The notes under the pieces were generated by a model. The model had not been told where the DNA came from, did no database searches, and saw only the letters and a program-made list of their open reading frames with translations. From Mumia quercus (lineage in GTDB: Bacteria > Actinomycetota > Actinomycetes > Propionibacteriales > Nocardioidaceae), in the NCBI RefSeq assembly GCF_025506335.1, contig NZ_JANZYO010000003.1, positions 372,001-436,000 on the forward strand: DNA of 64,000 bases. The letters run 5' to 3'. Numbering within the stretch: the stretch's first letter is position 1; every line of letters begins with the position of its first letter. Both the position numbers and the translations under genes were made by a program. Below, one piece after another: positions 11,146 through 20,613 of the stretch.

Positions 11146-12852
11146 GTGAACGACGACACGGCCCCCCAGCACTACGACGTCCTCGTGATCGGTTCCGGCT
11201 TCGGCGGGAGCGTCACGGCCCTTCGCCTCACCGAGAAGGGATACCGCGTGGGTGTCCTCGAGGCGGGGGCACGGTTCCGTGACGAGGACTTCGCGGCGAC
11301 GTCGTGGGACCTGAGGCGCTACCTCTTCGCTCCTGAGGTCGGCTGCTACGGGATCCAGCGGATCAACCTGCTCAAGGACGTGATGATCATGTCCGGCGCA
11401 GGCGTGGGCGGGGGCTCGCTCGTGTACGCCAACACCCTGTACGAGCCGCTGGAGCCGTTCTACCGCGACCGCGCCTGGGGGCACATCACGGACTGGAAGG
11501 CCGAGCTCGCTCCGTACTACGACCAGGCGAAGCGGATGCTGGGCGTCACCACGTACCCGCACATCACGCCCGCGGACCTGGTGATGCGCGAGGTGGCCGA
11601 GGACATGGGGGTCGGCGACACCTTCCACGCCACGCCGGTCGGGGTGTTCTTCGGCGGGCCGGGTGAGAAGGCGGCCGACCCCTACTTCGGGGGCGTCGGC
11701 CCCGAGCGGACTGGCTGCACCGACTGCGGCGAGTGCATGACGGGGTGCCGCCACAACGCGAAGAACACGCTGGTCAAGAACTACCTCTACCTCGCAGAGC
11801 AGGCCGGGGCGCACGTGCACCCTCTGACGACGGTGACGCGGGTCAGCCCGCGCGCCGGCGGCGGCTACCTGGTCGAGACGCGGCGTACCGACCGTCGCCG
11901 CAAGGTCGTGCGTGCGTTCACCGCCGACCAGGTCGTCTTCGCCGCCGGGGCCCTCGGCACCCAGAAGCTGCTGCACCGGATGCGCTCCGAAGGGGTGCTC
12001 CCGCGGATCTCCGAGCGGCTCGGGGTCCTCACCCGGACCAACTCCGAGTCGCTCCTCGGAGCGATCGCCAACGGCCGCGACGTCGACTACTCCGAAGGCG
12101 TCGCGATCACGTCGTCGTTCCACCCCGACGAGGTGACGCACATCGAGCCGGTCCGCTTCGGCAAGGGGTCCAACGCGATGGCGATGCTCCAGACCGTCCT
12201 CACCGACGGCGACGGCCCGCGTCCTCGGTGGCAGACCTGGCTCCGGGAGCTGTGGGCGCAGCGTCGCAACGTGCGCACGCTCTACGACTTCAAGCACTGG
12301 TCGGAGCGGGTGATCATCATGCTGGTCATGCAGTCGGTGGACAACTCGATCACGACCTACATGAAGAGGAACCCCGTCACCGGTCGTACCCGCCTCACGT
12401 CGAAGCAAGGACTCGGCGAGCCCAACCCGTCGTGGATCCCGAAGGCGAACGAGGCGGTCCGCCGCACCGCGACCAAGATCGACGGGACGCCGGGTGGCAC
12501 CATCGGCGAGCCGTTCAACATCCCGCTCACCGCGCACTTCATCGGGGGCTGCGCGATCGGTGACTCGCCCGACAGCGGCGTCATCGACCCGTACCACCGC
12601 CTCTACGGGTACGACGGCCTCCATGTCGTCGACGGTGCGGCGATCTCGGCGAACCTCGGGGTCAACCCGTCCCTCACGATCACCGCTCAGGCCGAGCGCG
12701 CGATGGCGATGTGGCCCAACAAGGGCGAGACCGACACCCGGCCCGCCATGGGTGAGCCGTACGCCCAGGTCGAGGCCGTCGCGCCCAAGAGCCCGGTCGT
12801 GCCCGCCGACGCCCCCGCCGCCCTTCGCCTGCCCATCGTCGGAGTCAGCTGA
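11146..12852 (+). CDS. GMC-family FAD oxidoreductase, ChoD (cholesterol oxidase)-like
   Basis: The 568-residue protein starts with a dinucleotide-binding motif (VLVIGSGFGGSVTALRL) and a FAD-contact segment (SGAGVGGGSLVYANTLYEP), and ends with the GMC C-terminal domain (HFIGGCAIGDSPDSGVIDP ... GVNPSLTITA). It resembles mycobacterial ChoD, which lies in the same guaB-guaA neighbourhood; a sterol substrate is not proven. At about residues 192-202 it has CTDCGECMTGC, a Cys-x2-Cys-x2-Cys-x3-Cys pattern like an iron-sulfur ligand set. The GTG at 11146 follows the -10 TACGCT by 6 nt, so the mRNA is probably leaderless. It is separated by 84 bp from the aldehyde dehydrogenase with which it shares a promoter motif. 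Confidence 0.85.
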   Translation: MNDDTAPQHYDVLVIGSGFGGSVTALRLTEKGYRVGVLEAGARFRDEDFAATSWDLRRYLFAPEVGCYGIQRINLLKDVMIMSGAGVGGGSLVYANTLYEPLEPFYRDRAWGHITDWKAELAPYYDQAKRMLGVTTYPHITPADLVMREVAEDMGVGDTFHATPVGVFFGGPGEKAADPYFGGVGPERTGCTDCGECMTGCRHNAKNTLVKNYLYLAEQAGAHVHPLTTVTRVSPRAGGGYLVETRRTDRRRKVVRAFTADQVVFAAGALGTQKLLHRMRSEGVLPRISERLGVLTRTNSESLLGAIANGRDVDYSEGVAITSSFHPDEVTHIEPVRFGKGSNAMAMLQTVLTDGDGPRPRWQTWLRELWAQRRNVRTLYDFKHWSERVIIMLVMQSVDNSITTYMKRNPVTGRTRLTSKQGLGEPNPSWIPKANEAVRRTATKIDGTPGGTIGEPFNIPLTAHFIGGCAIGDSPDSGVIDPYHRLYGYDGLHVVDGAAISANLGVNPSLTITAQAERAMAMWPNKGETDTRPAMGEPYAQVEAVAPKSPVVPADAPAALRLPIVGVS

Positions 12853-12865
12853 CGCCTGTGTGGTC

Positions 12866-13194
12866 GGTCGAGTAGCCCGAGCCGCCCCACATGGTTGGTC
12901 GAGTAGTCCGAGCCGCTAGGCGAGGACGTATCGAGACCTGGTCTCGATACGCGGTCTCGGCTAGCGCCTCGCCCGCTACTCGACCGGCCGGGTTTAGTTG
13001 GTCGAGTAGTCCGAGCCGCTGGGCGAGGGCGTATCGAGACCTGGTCTCGATACGCGGTCTCGGCTAGCGCCTCGCCCGCCACTCGACCGGCCGGGTTTGG
13101 TTGGTCGAGTAGTCCGAGCCGCTGGGCGAGGACGTATCGAGACCTGGTCTCGATACGCGGTCTCGGCTAGCGCCTCGCCCGCTACTCGACCGGC
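12866..13194. repeat. palindromic intergenic repeat array: one truncated and three full 103-bp units
   Basis: This array fills most of the 373-bp gene-free stretch between the GMC oxidoreductase and the GIY-YIG gene. Full units begin at 12895, 12998 and 13101 (period exactly 103 bp); a truncated unit start lies at 12866-12885. Each unit opens with GGTCGAGTAG and closes with CTACTCGACC or a close variant, and has a 12+1+12 perfect palindrome at its centre (CGTATCGAGACC, T, and its complement; 12927-12951 in unit 1), so it would fold into one long hairpin. The units differ at only a few positions, so duplication is recent or homogenised. The period and hairpin structure do not fit CRISPR. Confidence 0.9.
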
Positions 13195-13225
13195 TGATGT
13201 GAGGGTGGTTCGTATCGAGACTCCG

Positions 13226-13516
13226 TCACTTTCGCCGACGCCAGCGCTTCTTCGCCAGGCCGTGCAGCGCCTCGTAGTCACCTCGGATCAGTGCTTCCCG
13301 CTTCGCGCGGGACCACCCCTGGACCCGCTTCTCCCAGGCGTATGCCTCGACGACGGTGTCGAACTCCGCTGCATAGACGAGCTCGACCGGACGTCGTCGC
13401 TTGGTGTAGCTGGCTCCGATGCCGTTCTGGTGCTGATGTACGCGGGCGTCGAGGTCGTTGGTGCTGCCGACGTAGTAGCTGCCGTCGGCGCACTGAAGGA
13501 TGTAGGTCCACGGCAT
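13226..13516 (-). CDS. small GIY-YIG nuclease-family protein
   Basis: Ninety-six residues beginning MPWTYILQCADGSYYVGST, the GIY-YIG signature (here YIL and YVG), followed by the Arg helix (NDLDARVHQHQNG), a tyrosine in ASYTKRRRPVELVY and the Glu-containing EAYAWEKRVQGWSRAKREALI. The domain is the whole protein, as in YhbQ/UPF0213-type standalone nucleases. Its cellular role is unknown. The ATG at 13516 is chosen over the ATG at 13564 because the GIY-YIG fold begins at once. It is surrounded by palindromic repeats: the 103-bp array lies downstream and an inverted half-unit lies 60 bp upstream, so the gene sits inside a segment bounded by 43-bp perfect inverted repeats. Confidence 0.88.
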   Translation of the reverse strand: MPWTYILQCADGSYYVGSTNDLDARVHQHQNGIGASYTKRRRPVELVYAAEFDTVVEAYAWEKRVQGWSRAKREALIRGDYEALHGLAKKRWRRRK

Positions 13517-13575
13517 GACCGTGAGTGTCGCGGTGGTGCGCTGCCCGGCGTGACGGTTGTCCACAGGGGTGGACG

Positions 13576-13618
13576 GGTCTCGATACGTCCTCGCCTAGCG
13601 GCTCGGACTACTCGACCA
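13576..13618 (-). repeat. inverted half-unit of the palindromic repeat
   Basis: These 43 bases are the exact reverse complement of 12896-12938, the first half of repeat unit 1, and differ by one base from the matching part of unit 3 (13102-13144). Together they bracket the GIY-YIG gene as terminal inverted repeats about 720 bp apart. It lies just upstream of the guaA promoter. Confidence 0.9.
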
Positions 13619-13662
13619 GCCGCGGAGGGGGAGTGACGGGCGTCGCTCGATAGGATCGAGGG

Positions 13663-15228
<1,566 letters not shown>

Positions 15229-15231
15229 CGC

Positions 15232-15753
15232 ATGGCGATCGTCCCCGACACCAAGGACTGGACCTGGACGGTGCGTGAGCGCTGCCCGGAGTGCGGGTTC
15301 GACCCGGCGGGCGTGGCGCCTGGCGAGGTCGGCGCGCGCGTGCGTGCGAACGCGGCGCTCTGGCCCGCCATCCTCAGGCGCGACACCGCGACCGAGCGGC
15401 CGAACGACAACACGTGGTCGCCGCTGGAGTACGCCTGCCACGTCCGCGACGTGCTCGAGCTCTTCCGGTTCCGTCTGGGGCTCATGCTCGACGAGGACGA
15501 CCCGCGCTATCCCAACTGGGACCAGGACGCCACCGCCGTCGAGGCGCGCTACGGCGAGCAGGACCCCGCGGCCGTCTCCGAGGCGCTCGCCGGCGAGGCG
15601 GCCATGACCGCCGACGCGTTCGACGCCGTGCGCGGCGACCAGTGGTCGCGGACCGGGCGCCGCAGCGACGGTGCCTCGTTCACGGTGACGACGTTCGCGA
15701 CGTACTTCCTGCACGACATCGAGCACCACGCGCACGACGTCGGAGCCGCCTGA
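15232..15753 (+). CDS. DinB-superfamily protein
   Basis: A 173-residue protein with a DinB-like four-helix pattern. A His in the second helix (LEYACHVRDVLELF, about residue 68) and the C-terminal HDIEHHAHDVG could form the usual three-His metal site. An N-terminal CPECGFD segment gives a Cys pair not needed by the fold. Related actinobacterial proteins include metal-dependent thiol transferases and proteins of unknown role, and the substrate cannot be given. It begins 3 bp after the guaA stop and so is probably cotranscribed. It converges with the ECF42 sigma gene, with only 8 bp between stops. Confidence 0.75.
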   Translation: MAIVPDTKDWTWTVRERCPECGFDPAGVAPGEVGARVRANAALWPAILRRDTATERPNDNTWSPLEYACHVRDVLELFRFRLGLMLDEDDPRYPNWDQDATAVEARYGEQDPAAVSEALAGEAAMTADAFDAVRGDQWSRTGRRSDGASFTVTTFATYFLHDIEHHAHDVGAA

Positions 15754-15761
15754 CCCGCCGG

Positions 15762-16988
15762 TCAGCCGGACCGGAGGTCGGCCAGCCGGGTCTTGAGGAA
15801 CCGGCGCTGCGCGTCGTCGCCGGCGACGGCGATCGCTCGCCGGTATGCGGCGGCCGCCTCGCCGGTGCGCCCGAGCTCGGCGAGCAGGCGCGCGCGTACG
15901 GCCGGCAGGTAGGCGTACTCCCGCAGGCTCGGCTCGTCCGCGACCCCCTCGACCTCGGCCAGCGCAGCCTCCGCGCCGTCGACGTACGAGAGCGCCACCG
16001 CCCGGTTGAGCCGGACCACAGGGGTGGGCCAGACCTCGAGCAGCCGGTCGTACAGACGCACCAGCGCGGGCCAGTCGGTGGTCTCGACGCTGGCAGCCTC
16101 GAGGTGGACGCCGGCGATCGCTGCCTGAAGCGCGTACCGCCCGACCCGCTCGCCCCGCGCGAGCGCACCCTCGATCGCCCGGGTCGTGGCGGCCCGTCCG
16201 GCGGCCACCATCTGCGGGTCCCACGCGCCGCGGTCCTGTCCGTCCAGCAGGACGATGTCGGGGGCGCGCCGTGCCGCCGTGCGCGCCTGCGTGAAGAGCA
16301 CGAGCCCGAGCAGCCCGAGGACCGCGGACTCCTCGGGCAGGATCTCCGCGAGGCTCGTCGCCAGGGACCGTGACGCTGCCTCCAGGGCGTCGGTCTCAGG
16401 GCTGGGCGGTCGGTCGTGCGCGGCGGTGGCGACGAGGTGGATCACCTCGAGCACCGCGGCCAGACGGTCGGGGAGGTCGTCGGCCCCGGGGACCGCGTAC
16501 CGGATGCCCGCGTCGGCGATCTTGCGCTTCGCACGGGTGAGACGGGCGGCCGCCGTCGCGGGCCTCAGCAGCAGCAGACCCGCGGCCGTCGGCGTCGGCA
16601 GACCGCACACGACTCTCAACGTCAGCAGCACGCGGTCGGCTTCGGGCAGTGCGGGGTGGCAGCAGGTGAAGACGAGCCGCAGGAGGTCGTCGTTCCACCG
16701 CGCGGCCGGGTCGTCGGCACGCCGGTCCGCCTCGCGCAGCACCAGCTCCGGCTCACGGTCTCGGAACGTCCCGGCTCGCCGGTGGAGGTCGACGGCGTGG
16801 TTGCGCGCCGTCCGCACAAGCCAGCCCACGGGGTTGCGGGGTTCTTCGCCCGGCCGCCACGTCTCGAGCGCCTTCTCGAACGCCCGCTGCGCGCAGTCCT
16901 CGGCGGTGTCGAGGTCCCCGGCCGTCCCGACGGTCGCCGCGACCACCCGCCCCCAGTGGTCGCGGTGCACCGCCGCGAGGTCCGTCAC
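15762..16988 (-). CDS. ECF sigma factor with C-terminal extension (ECF42-type)
   Basis: The 408-residue protein has sigma regions 2 and 4 in the first half (HRDHWGRVVAATVGTAGDLDTAEDCAQ ... LPTPTAAGLLLL) and a roughly 200-residue helical C-terminal extension with TPR-like repeats (RLLAELGRTGEAAAAYRRAI). This is the ECF42 layout, in which the extension is needed for activity and no anti-sigma factor is used. The GTG start at 16988 overlaps the stop of the upstream YCII-domain gene (GTGA), the partner gene expected for this group. The signal and regulon are unknown. Confidence 0.88.
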   Translation of the reverse strand: MTDLAAVHRDHWGRVVAATVGTAGDLDTAEDCAQRAFEKALETWRPGEEPRNPVGWLVRTARNHAVDLHRRAGTFRDREPELVLREADRRADDPAARWNDDLLRLVFTCCHPALPEADRVLLTLRVVCGLPTPTAAGLLLLRPATAAARLTRAKRKIADAGIRYAVPGADDLPDRLAAVLEVIHLVATAAHDRPPSPETDALEAASRSLATSLAEILPEESAVLGLLGLVLFTQARTAARRAPDIVLLDGQDRGAWDPQMVAAGRAATTRAIEGALARGERVGRYALQAAIAGVHLEAASVETTDWPALVRLYDRLLEVWPTPVVRLNRAVALSYVDGAEAALAEVEGVADEPSLREYAYLPAVRARLLAELGRTGEAAAAYRRAIAVAGDDAQRRFLKTRLADLRSG

Positions 16989-17335
16989 GCGCCGACGTCG
17001 AGGACCGGTCGCACCTCGACGACCTGGCTCGGCGCCTGCTTCGCCAGAGCGAGTGCGGCGTCCAGCCCGTCGCACTCGATGACGTAGTAGCCGCCGAAGG
17101 CTTCCTTCGTCTCGACGAACGGCCCGTCGGTGACGACCGGCTCGGCTCCGGTACGGACGGTGGTGGCCGTCGACGTCGGCTGCAGGGCTTCACCACCGTG
17201 GTCGATCGCTCCGGCGGCCTTGATGGCGGCGCTGAACCGGTCGTGCGCGGCCATCATCGCGTCCCACTCCTCTGGGGACGCGTCGACCCACGTCGACTCG
17301 TCATCGAAGAGGAGGAAGAGGTAGCGCTCGGACAT
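16985..17335 (-). CDS. YCII/DGPF-domain protein, ECF42 partner
   Basis: The 116 residues form one YCII-like domain: MSERYLFLLFDDES at the start, the DGPFVETKEAFGGYYVIE motif that names the DGPF group, and a C-terminal strand ending VRPVLDVGA. Family members have a ferredoxin-like fold, and their role beside ECF42 sigma factors is not established; they may sense a small molecule or act as the regulated output. The ATG at 17335 is preceded by GAAGGAGACCCG, a good ribosome site. Translation is coupled to the sigma gene by a GTGA overlap. Confidence 0.88.
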   Translation of the reverse strand: MSERYLFLLFDDESTWVDASPEEWDAMMAAHDRFSAAIKAAGAIDHGGEALQPTSTATTVRTGAEPVVTDGPFVETKEAFGGYYVIECDGLDAALALAKQAPSQVVEVRPVLDVGA

Positions 17336-17415
17336 CGGGTCTCCTTCGGTCGGGTCCCGCTCTTCGGGGCCTTCACTCTGGTGACGAACGGGACGTCGCG
17401 AGATCGAACGCCAGC

Positions 17416-18519
17416 CTAGGCTTCTTCGAGCCTGCGCTGCCACTGTGCGCCGACGCACGAGGGCCGGTAGCCCAGCGCGACGTTGATCGCGAGCATCGGG
17501 GCGTTCTCCTCGGCGTTCCAGGTGTGGATGCGCCGGGCGTGAGGCCGTACGGCGGCGAGAGTCCTCATGAGGTGGGTCTTCACGAGCATCCCGAGGCGGT
17601 GGCCCCGGTGCTCGGGGAGCACCAGGGTGTCTTGTTGCAGGACCGCTTCGGGACGTGTGTCGGCGTACTCGGCGACGGTGTAGCCGGCGAGCTCGCCGGT
17701 GGCGACATGCTCGGCCGCGACGACGACCGCCACCCAGCCCATCTGTCGCTGACGCGCGAGCGCCTCCTGCAACCGGGGGACGTCCCACGGGTCCTCTTCC
17801 TGCTCCAGGCCCGCTGACGGAGCCGCGGTCGACATCCGAGTGAGCAGGCGGGCGTACTGCGCCTGCCGGTCCGCAGGGATGCCCCCCACCCAGGTGTGCA
17901 TCCGGTACGCGGTGCCGGCGACCGCCGACGCGTCCGCGGACAAGCGGTCGAGCAGGTCTGGGGGCATCGGCATGGGGAGCGTCGACATCCGCTCGACCTG
18001 CTCCAACGTGAAGTCGTGCCTGAGCAGGAACCGGGTGGTGGCGGTGTCGGCGGGGACAGCGCCTGCGCCCGTCGGGGCCTCGAGCACCGCCGCGCCGTCG
18101 TCGACGACGGGCGCGTGGGACGTGTCTGCCTGGACGACGGTACGTCCCGCCGCACGCGCGCGGCGTGCGAGCTCCTCGGCCAGCAGGCCGCCGATCCCGT
18201 GCCCGCGCCATCGAGGGGCGACGCCCACGTCGACGAGGGCGACGTTCGTGTGCCCGACCTGCGGCAGGATGATCGACGCGTGCCCGACGACCGACTCCGG
18301 CGTACGGGAGTCGTCCAGGACGGCCACGACGCGTTCCTGCACGCGGTAGCGCCGATCGGCCAGCATCGCGGCCGACCGGGCGAGGTCGGGGACCACGTCG
18401 TGGTGCCCGCGGATCTCGCGGTCGATCGCCTCACGCACGCGGACGACGCCGCGCAGCGCCCATGCCTCCGGCGCGTCCAGCGTTCGCGGGTGGGCGACCT
18501 TCACGAGATGAGGGGGCAT
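17416..18519 (-). CDS. tandem GNAT acetyltransferase
   Basis: This 367-residue protein has two GNAT modules. The first has the acetyl-CoA loop VGVAPRWRGHGIGGLLAEELARRARA (about residues 97-122); the second has TLVLPEHRGHRLGMLVKTHLMR (about 312-333). Double GNATs of this size are common in actinobacteria, and the acceptor is not predictable. The ATG at 18519 is chosen because the protein begins there with a normal N-terminus; much longer upstream reading has no family support. It stands alone, 80 bp from the YCII gene and 56 bp from nhaA, all on the minus strand. Confidence 0.85.
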   Translation of the reverse strand: MPPHLVKVAHPRTLDAPEAWALRGVVRVREAIDREIRGHHDVVPDLARSAAMLADRRYRVQERVVAVLDDSRTPESVVGHASIILPQVGHTNVALVDVGVAPRWRGHGIGGLLAEELARRARAAGRTVVQADTSHAPVVDDGAAVLEAPTGAGAVPADTATTRFLLRHDFTLEQVERMSTLPMPMPPDLLDRLSADASAVAGTAYRMHTWVGGIPADRQAQYARLLTRMSTAAPSAGLEQEEDPWDVPRLQEALARQRQMGWVAVVVAAEHVATGELAGYTVAEYADTRPEAVLQQDTLVLPEHRGHRLGMLVKTHLMRTLAAVRPHARRIHTWNAEENAPMLAINVALGYRPSCVGAQWQRRLEEA

Positions 18520-18575
18520 GTCCGCGAGTCTTGCCCCCGCGTGCGGTCCCGGCAATCGAGTATTCGCCGACCCGG

Positions 18576-19871
18576 TCAGCCCTCGTCGTCGCGCTGGTAG
18601 ACGTCGGGGATGCCGTCGTGGTCGGCGTCGCGCGACTCCTCCTCGTACAGGCGCCGGTAGCGGCGGTTGCGCAGACGGAGGACGACGGTGGCGAGCAGGG
18701 CAGCCAGGAGGGATCCTTCCAGCACGCCGATCTTGACGTAGTCGTCCCACGTCGACGCGAGACCGTACGCGAGGTCGCCGATGAGCAGCGAGACGGTGAA
18801 GCCGATCCCGCCGAGCAGGCCGACGCCGACGACGTCGATCCACCCCAGGGTCGGGTCGAGGCGCGCGTGGGTGAAGCGCGCCATCAGCCACGTCGCCCCG
18901 ACGATGCCGACCGTCTTGCCGACGACGAGGCCGAGGACGATCCCGTACGTGATCGTGCTGCGGTTCGCGTCCACGAACCCGCTGACGCCGCCGACGTCGA
19001 CGCCGGCGGCGAAGAACGCGAAGATCGGTACGGCGACACCGGCGGAGACGGGCCGCCACAGGTGCTCGAAGTGCTCCGCGAGGCCGGGGCCCGCGTCGGG
19101 GCCGCCGGCCTTGGCGCTGCGGACGACCGGGACGGTGAACCCGAGCACGACGCCGGCGATCGTGGCGTGCACGCCGGAGGCGTGGACGAAGGCCCACGCG
19201 AGCAGGGCGAGGGGCAGCAGGAGCCAGGCCGAGCGGACGCGGCGCTGGACCAGCAGCGCGAACAGTCCGATCGGGACGAGCGCTGCCGCGAGCCACCCGA
19301 TCGCGAGGTGGTCGGTGTAGAAGAACGCGATGACGACGATCGCCAGGAGGTCGTCGACGATCGCGAGCGTCAGCAGGAACGTGCGCAGCGCTGTTGGGAG
19401 GAACGATCCCAGGACGGCGAGCACAGCCAGGGCGAACGCGATGTCGGTCGCCGTGGGGATGGCCCACCCGCGCAGCGCGCCCTCGGTGCCGAGGTTGACC
19501 ACGACGAAGATCAGGGCCGGCACCACCATGCCGCCGACGGCGGCCACGATCGGGATCGCTGCCCGTCGAGGGTCGCGAAGGTCGCCTGCCACGAGCTCCC
19601 GCTTGAGCTCGAGCCCGGCGACGAAGAAGAAGATCGCGAGGAGCCCGTCGGCCGCCCACGTCCCGAGGCTCAGGTCGAGGTGCAGGGACTCCGGGCCGAC
19701 GCGGGCGTCGCGCAAGGTCGCGTACGCGTCGCCGAGACCGCTGTTGGCGAGCACGATCGCGAGGGCTGCGGCGCCGATGAGCAGGAAGCCGCCGACGGTC
19801 TCCTGCCGGAGGAGCGCGGCGATGCGGGAGGTCTCTGACCAGGAACCTCTGCCGAGGACGGTGTTGGGCAC
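18576..19871 (-). CDS. nhaA: Na+/H+ antiporter NhaA
   Basis: The 431-residue membrane protein has about 12 helices. Conserved elements include [18 protein letters not shown], the [12 protein letters not shown] segment and the ion-binding pair [17 protein letters not shown], the two adjacent Asp residues that carry Na+ and H+. It exchanges cytosolic Na+ for protons, for salt and pH homeostasis. Unusually, the cytosolic C-terminal tail ends [17 protein letters not shown], a calcium-loop pattern resembling a thrombospondin type-3 repeat. It is a single gene with a 136-bp divergent gap to the VOC gene. Confidence 0.93.
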   Translation of the reverse strand: MPNTVLGRGSWSETSRIAALLRQETVGGFLLIGAAALAIVLANSGLGDAYATLRDARVGPESLHLDLSLGTWAADGLLAIFFFVAGLELKRELVAGDLRDPRRAAIPIVAAVGGMVVPALIFVVVNLGTEGALRGWAIPTATDIAFALAVLAVLGSFLPTALRTFLLTLAIVDDLLAIVVIAFFYTDHLAIGWLAAALVPIGLFALLVQRRVRSAWLLLPLALLAWAFVHASGVHATIAGVVLGFTVPVVRSAKAGGPDAGPGLAEHFEHLWRPVSAGVAVPIFAFFAAGVDVGGVSGFVDANRSTITYGIVLGLVVGKTVGIVGATWLMARFTHARLDPTLGWIDVVGVGLLGGIGFTVSLLIGDLAYGLASTWDDYVKIGVLEGSLLAALLATVVLRLRNRRYRRLYEEESRDADHDGIPDVYQRDDEG

Positions 19872-19979
19872 GGCGCTCCTTCAGTGGGGTCGTCGGGACG
19901 GACGCCGACCAGACTTCCCGGCACACCGGGAGCCAGTCTAACGGCCCGTCCGACGTGAGCGGTGGGGGATCAGGCATAC

Positions 19980-19997
19980 TAGATGAAAGTTCAACTA
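19980..19997 (+). promoter_or_regulatory. dyad operator before the VOC gene
   Basis: TAGATGAAAGTTCAACTA is an imperfect 18-bp palindrome (7 of 9 pairs match) ending at the ribosome site AAGGAG. Its AT-rich sequence stands out from the surroundings and has the look of a MarR-family operator. No regulator gene is adjacent. Confidence 0.45.
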
Positions 19998-20007
19998 AGG
20001 AGTCGTC

Positions 20008-20529
20008 ATGCCGATCACCCGTCTCAACCACGCCGTGCTGTACGTCCGCGACGTCGAGCGTTCCGCGCGCTTCTACTCGGAGGTGCTCGGCTTCACGGTG
20101 GTGATGGGCTTCCCCGGAGCCGCGTTCCTCCAGGCCTCGGGGAGCACCAACGACCACGACCTCGGGCTGTTCCAGGTCGGCCCGTCCGCAGGTCCGTCGG
20201 GTGCTGGCCGTACGACCGTGGGGCTCTACCACCTCGCGTGGGAGGTCGACACCCTCGACGAGCTCGAGACGGTGATGGCGCGACTGGCCGAGGCGGACGC
20301 CCTCGTCGGGGCGAGCGACCACGGCACCACCAAGGCGTTGTACGGGCAGGACCCCGACGGGATCGAGTTCGAGGTGAGCTGGCTCGTCCCGGCGGCGCTT
20401 CTCACCCCGGAGGCGCTGGCCGCGCGCGAGCGCATCGTGCCGCTCGACCTGGGGCGCGAGAAGGACCGTTACGGGGCGCGCACCCCCGGCGGGATCGGCA
20501 TCAGCTGGCCCGTCCCCGACGCCGGCTGA
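20008..20529 (+). CDS. VOC (glyoxalase/dioxygenase superfamily) protein
   Basis: The 173 residues form a single vicinal-oxygen-chelate unit. The N-terminal metal His is in ITRLNHAVLYVRDVERSARFY, a second His occurs in LYHLAWEV, and the acidic ligand is in PDGIEFEV. Such proteins include glyoxalases, ring-cleaving dioxygenases and resistance proteins, and the substrate cannot be told. AAGGAG sits 5 nt before the ATG. The AT-rich palindrome directly upstream suggests induction by a small molecule. The gene is transcribed alone. Confidence 0.85.
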   Translation: MPITRLNHAVLYVRDVERSARFYSEVLGFTVVMGFPGAAFLQASGSTNDHDLGLFQVGPSAGPSGAGRTTVGLYHLAWEVDTLDELETVMARLAEADALVGASDHGTTKALYGQDPDGIEFEVSWLVPAALLTPEALAARERIVPLDLGREKDRYGARTPGGIGISWPVPDAG

Positions 20530-20613
20530 GCGGAGCCCCCGAGCCCGGAGACCCAGGTCACACGGGCGATATTCGTTCGCTCACGTCAGGGCCCCTGCCT
20601 AGGCTTGACGGCT

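Noticed and set aside
12895-13194. Possible CRISPR array
   Set aside because: Units are contiguous, 103 bp long, near-identical along their whole length and fold as hairpins; there are no unique spacers and no cas genes.
12596-13225. A tRNA or other structured RNA near the repeat hairpins
   Set aside because: The stems are explained by the repeat units; no cloverleaf with conserved T-loop or anticodon arm could be made.
12687-13281. Two minus-strand frames with nearly identical Arg-rich peptides
   Set aside because: They are translations of the 103-bp repeat array, with no ribosome site or family resemblance.
18520-20322. A very long minus-strand frame running from the GNAT gene through nhaA
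   Set aside because: Only the part from 18519 downward encodes a recognisable protein; the rest overlaps nhaA and the VOC gene in shadow frames.
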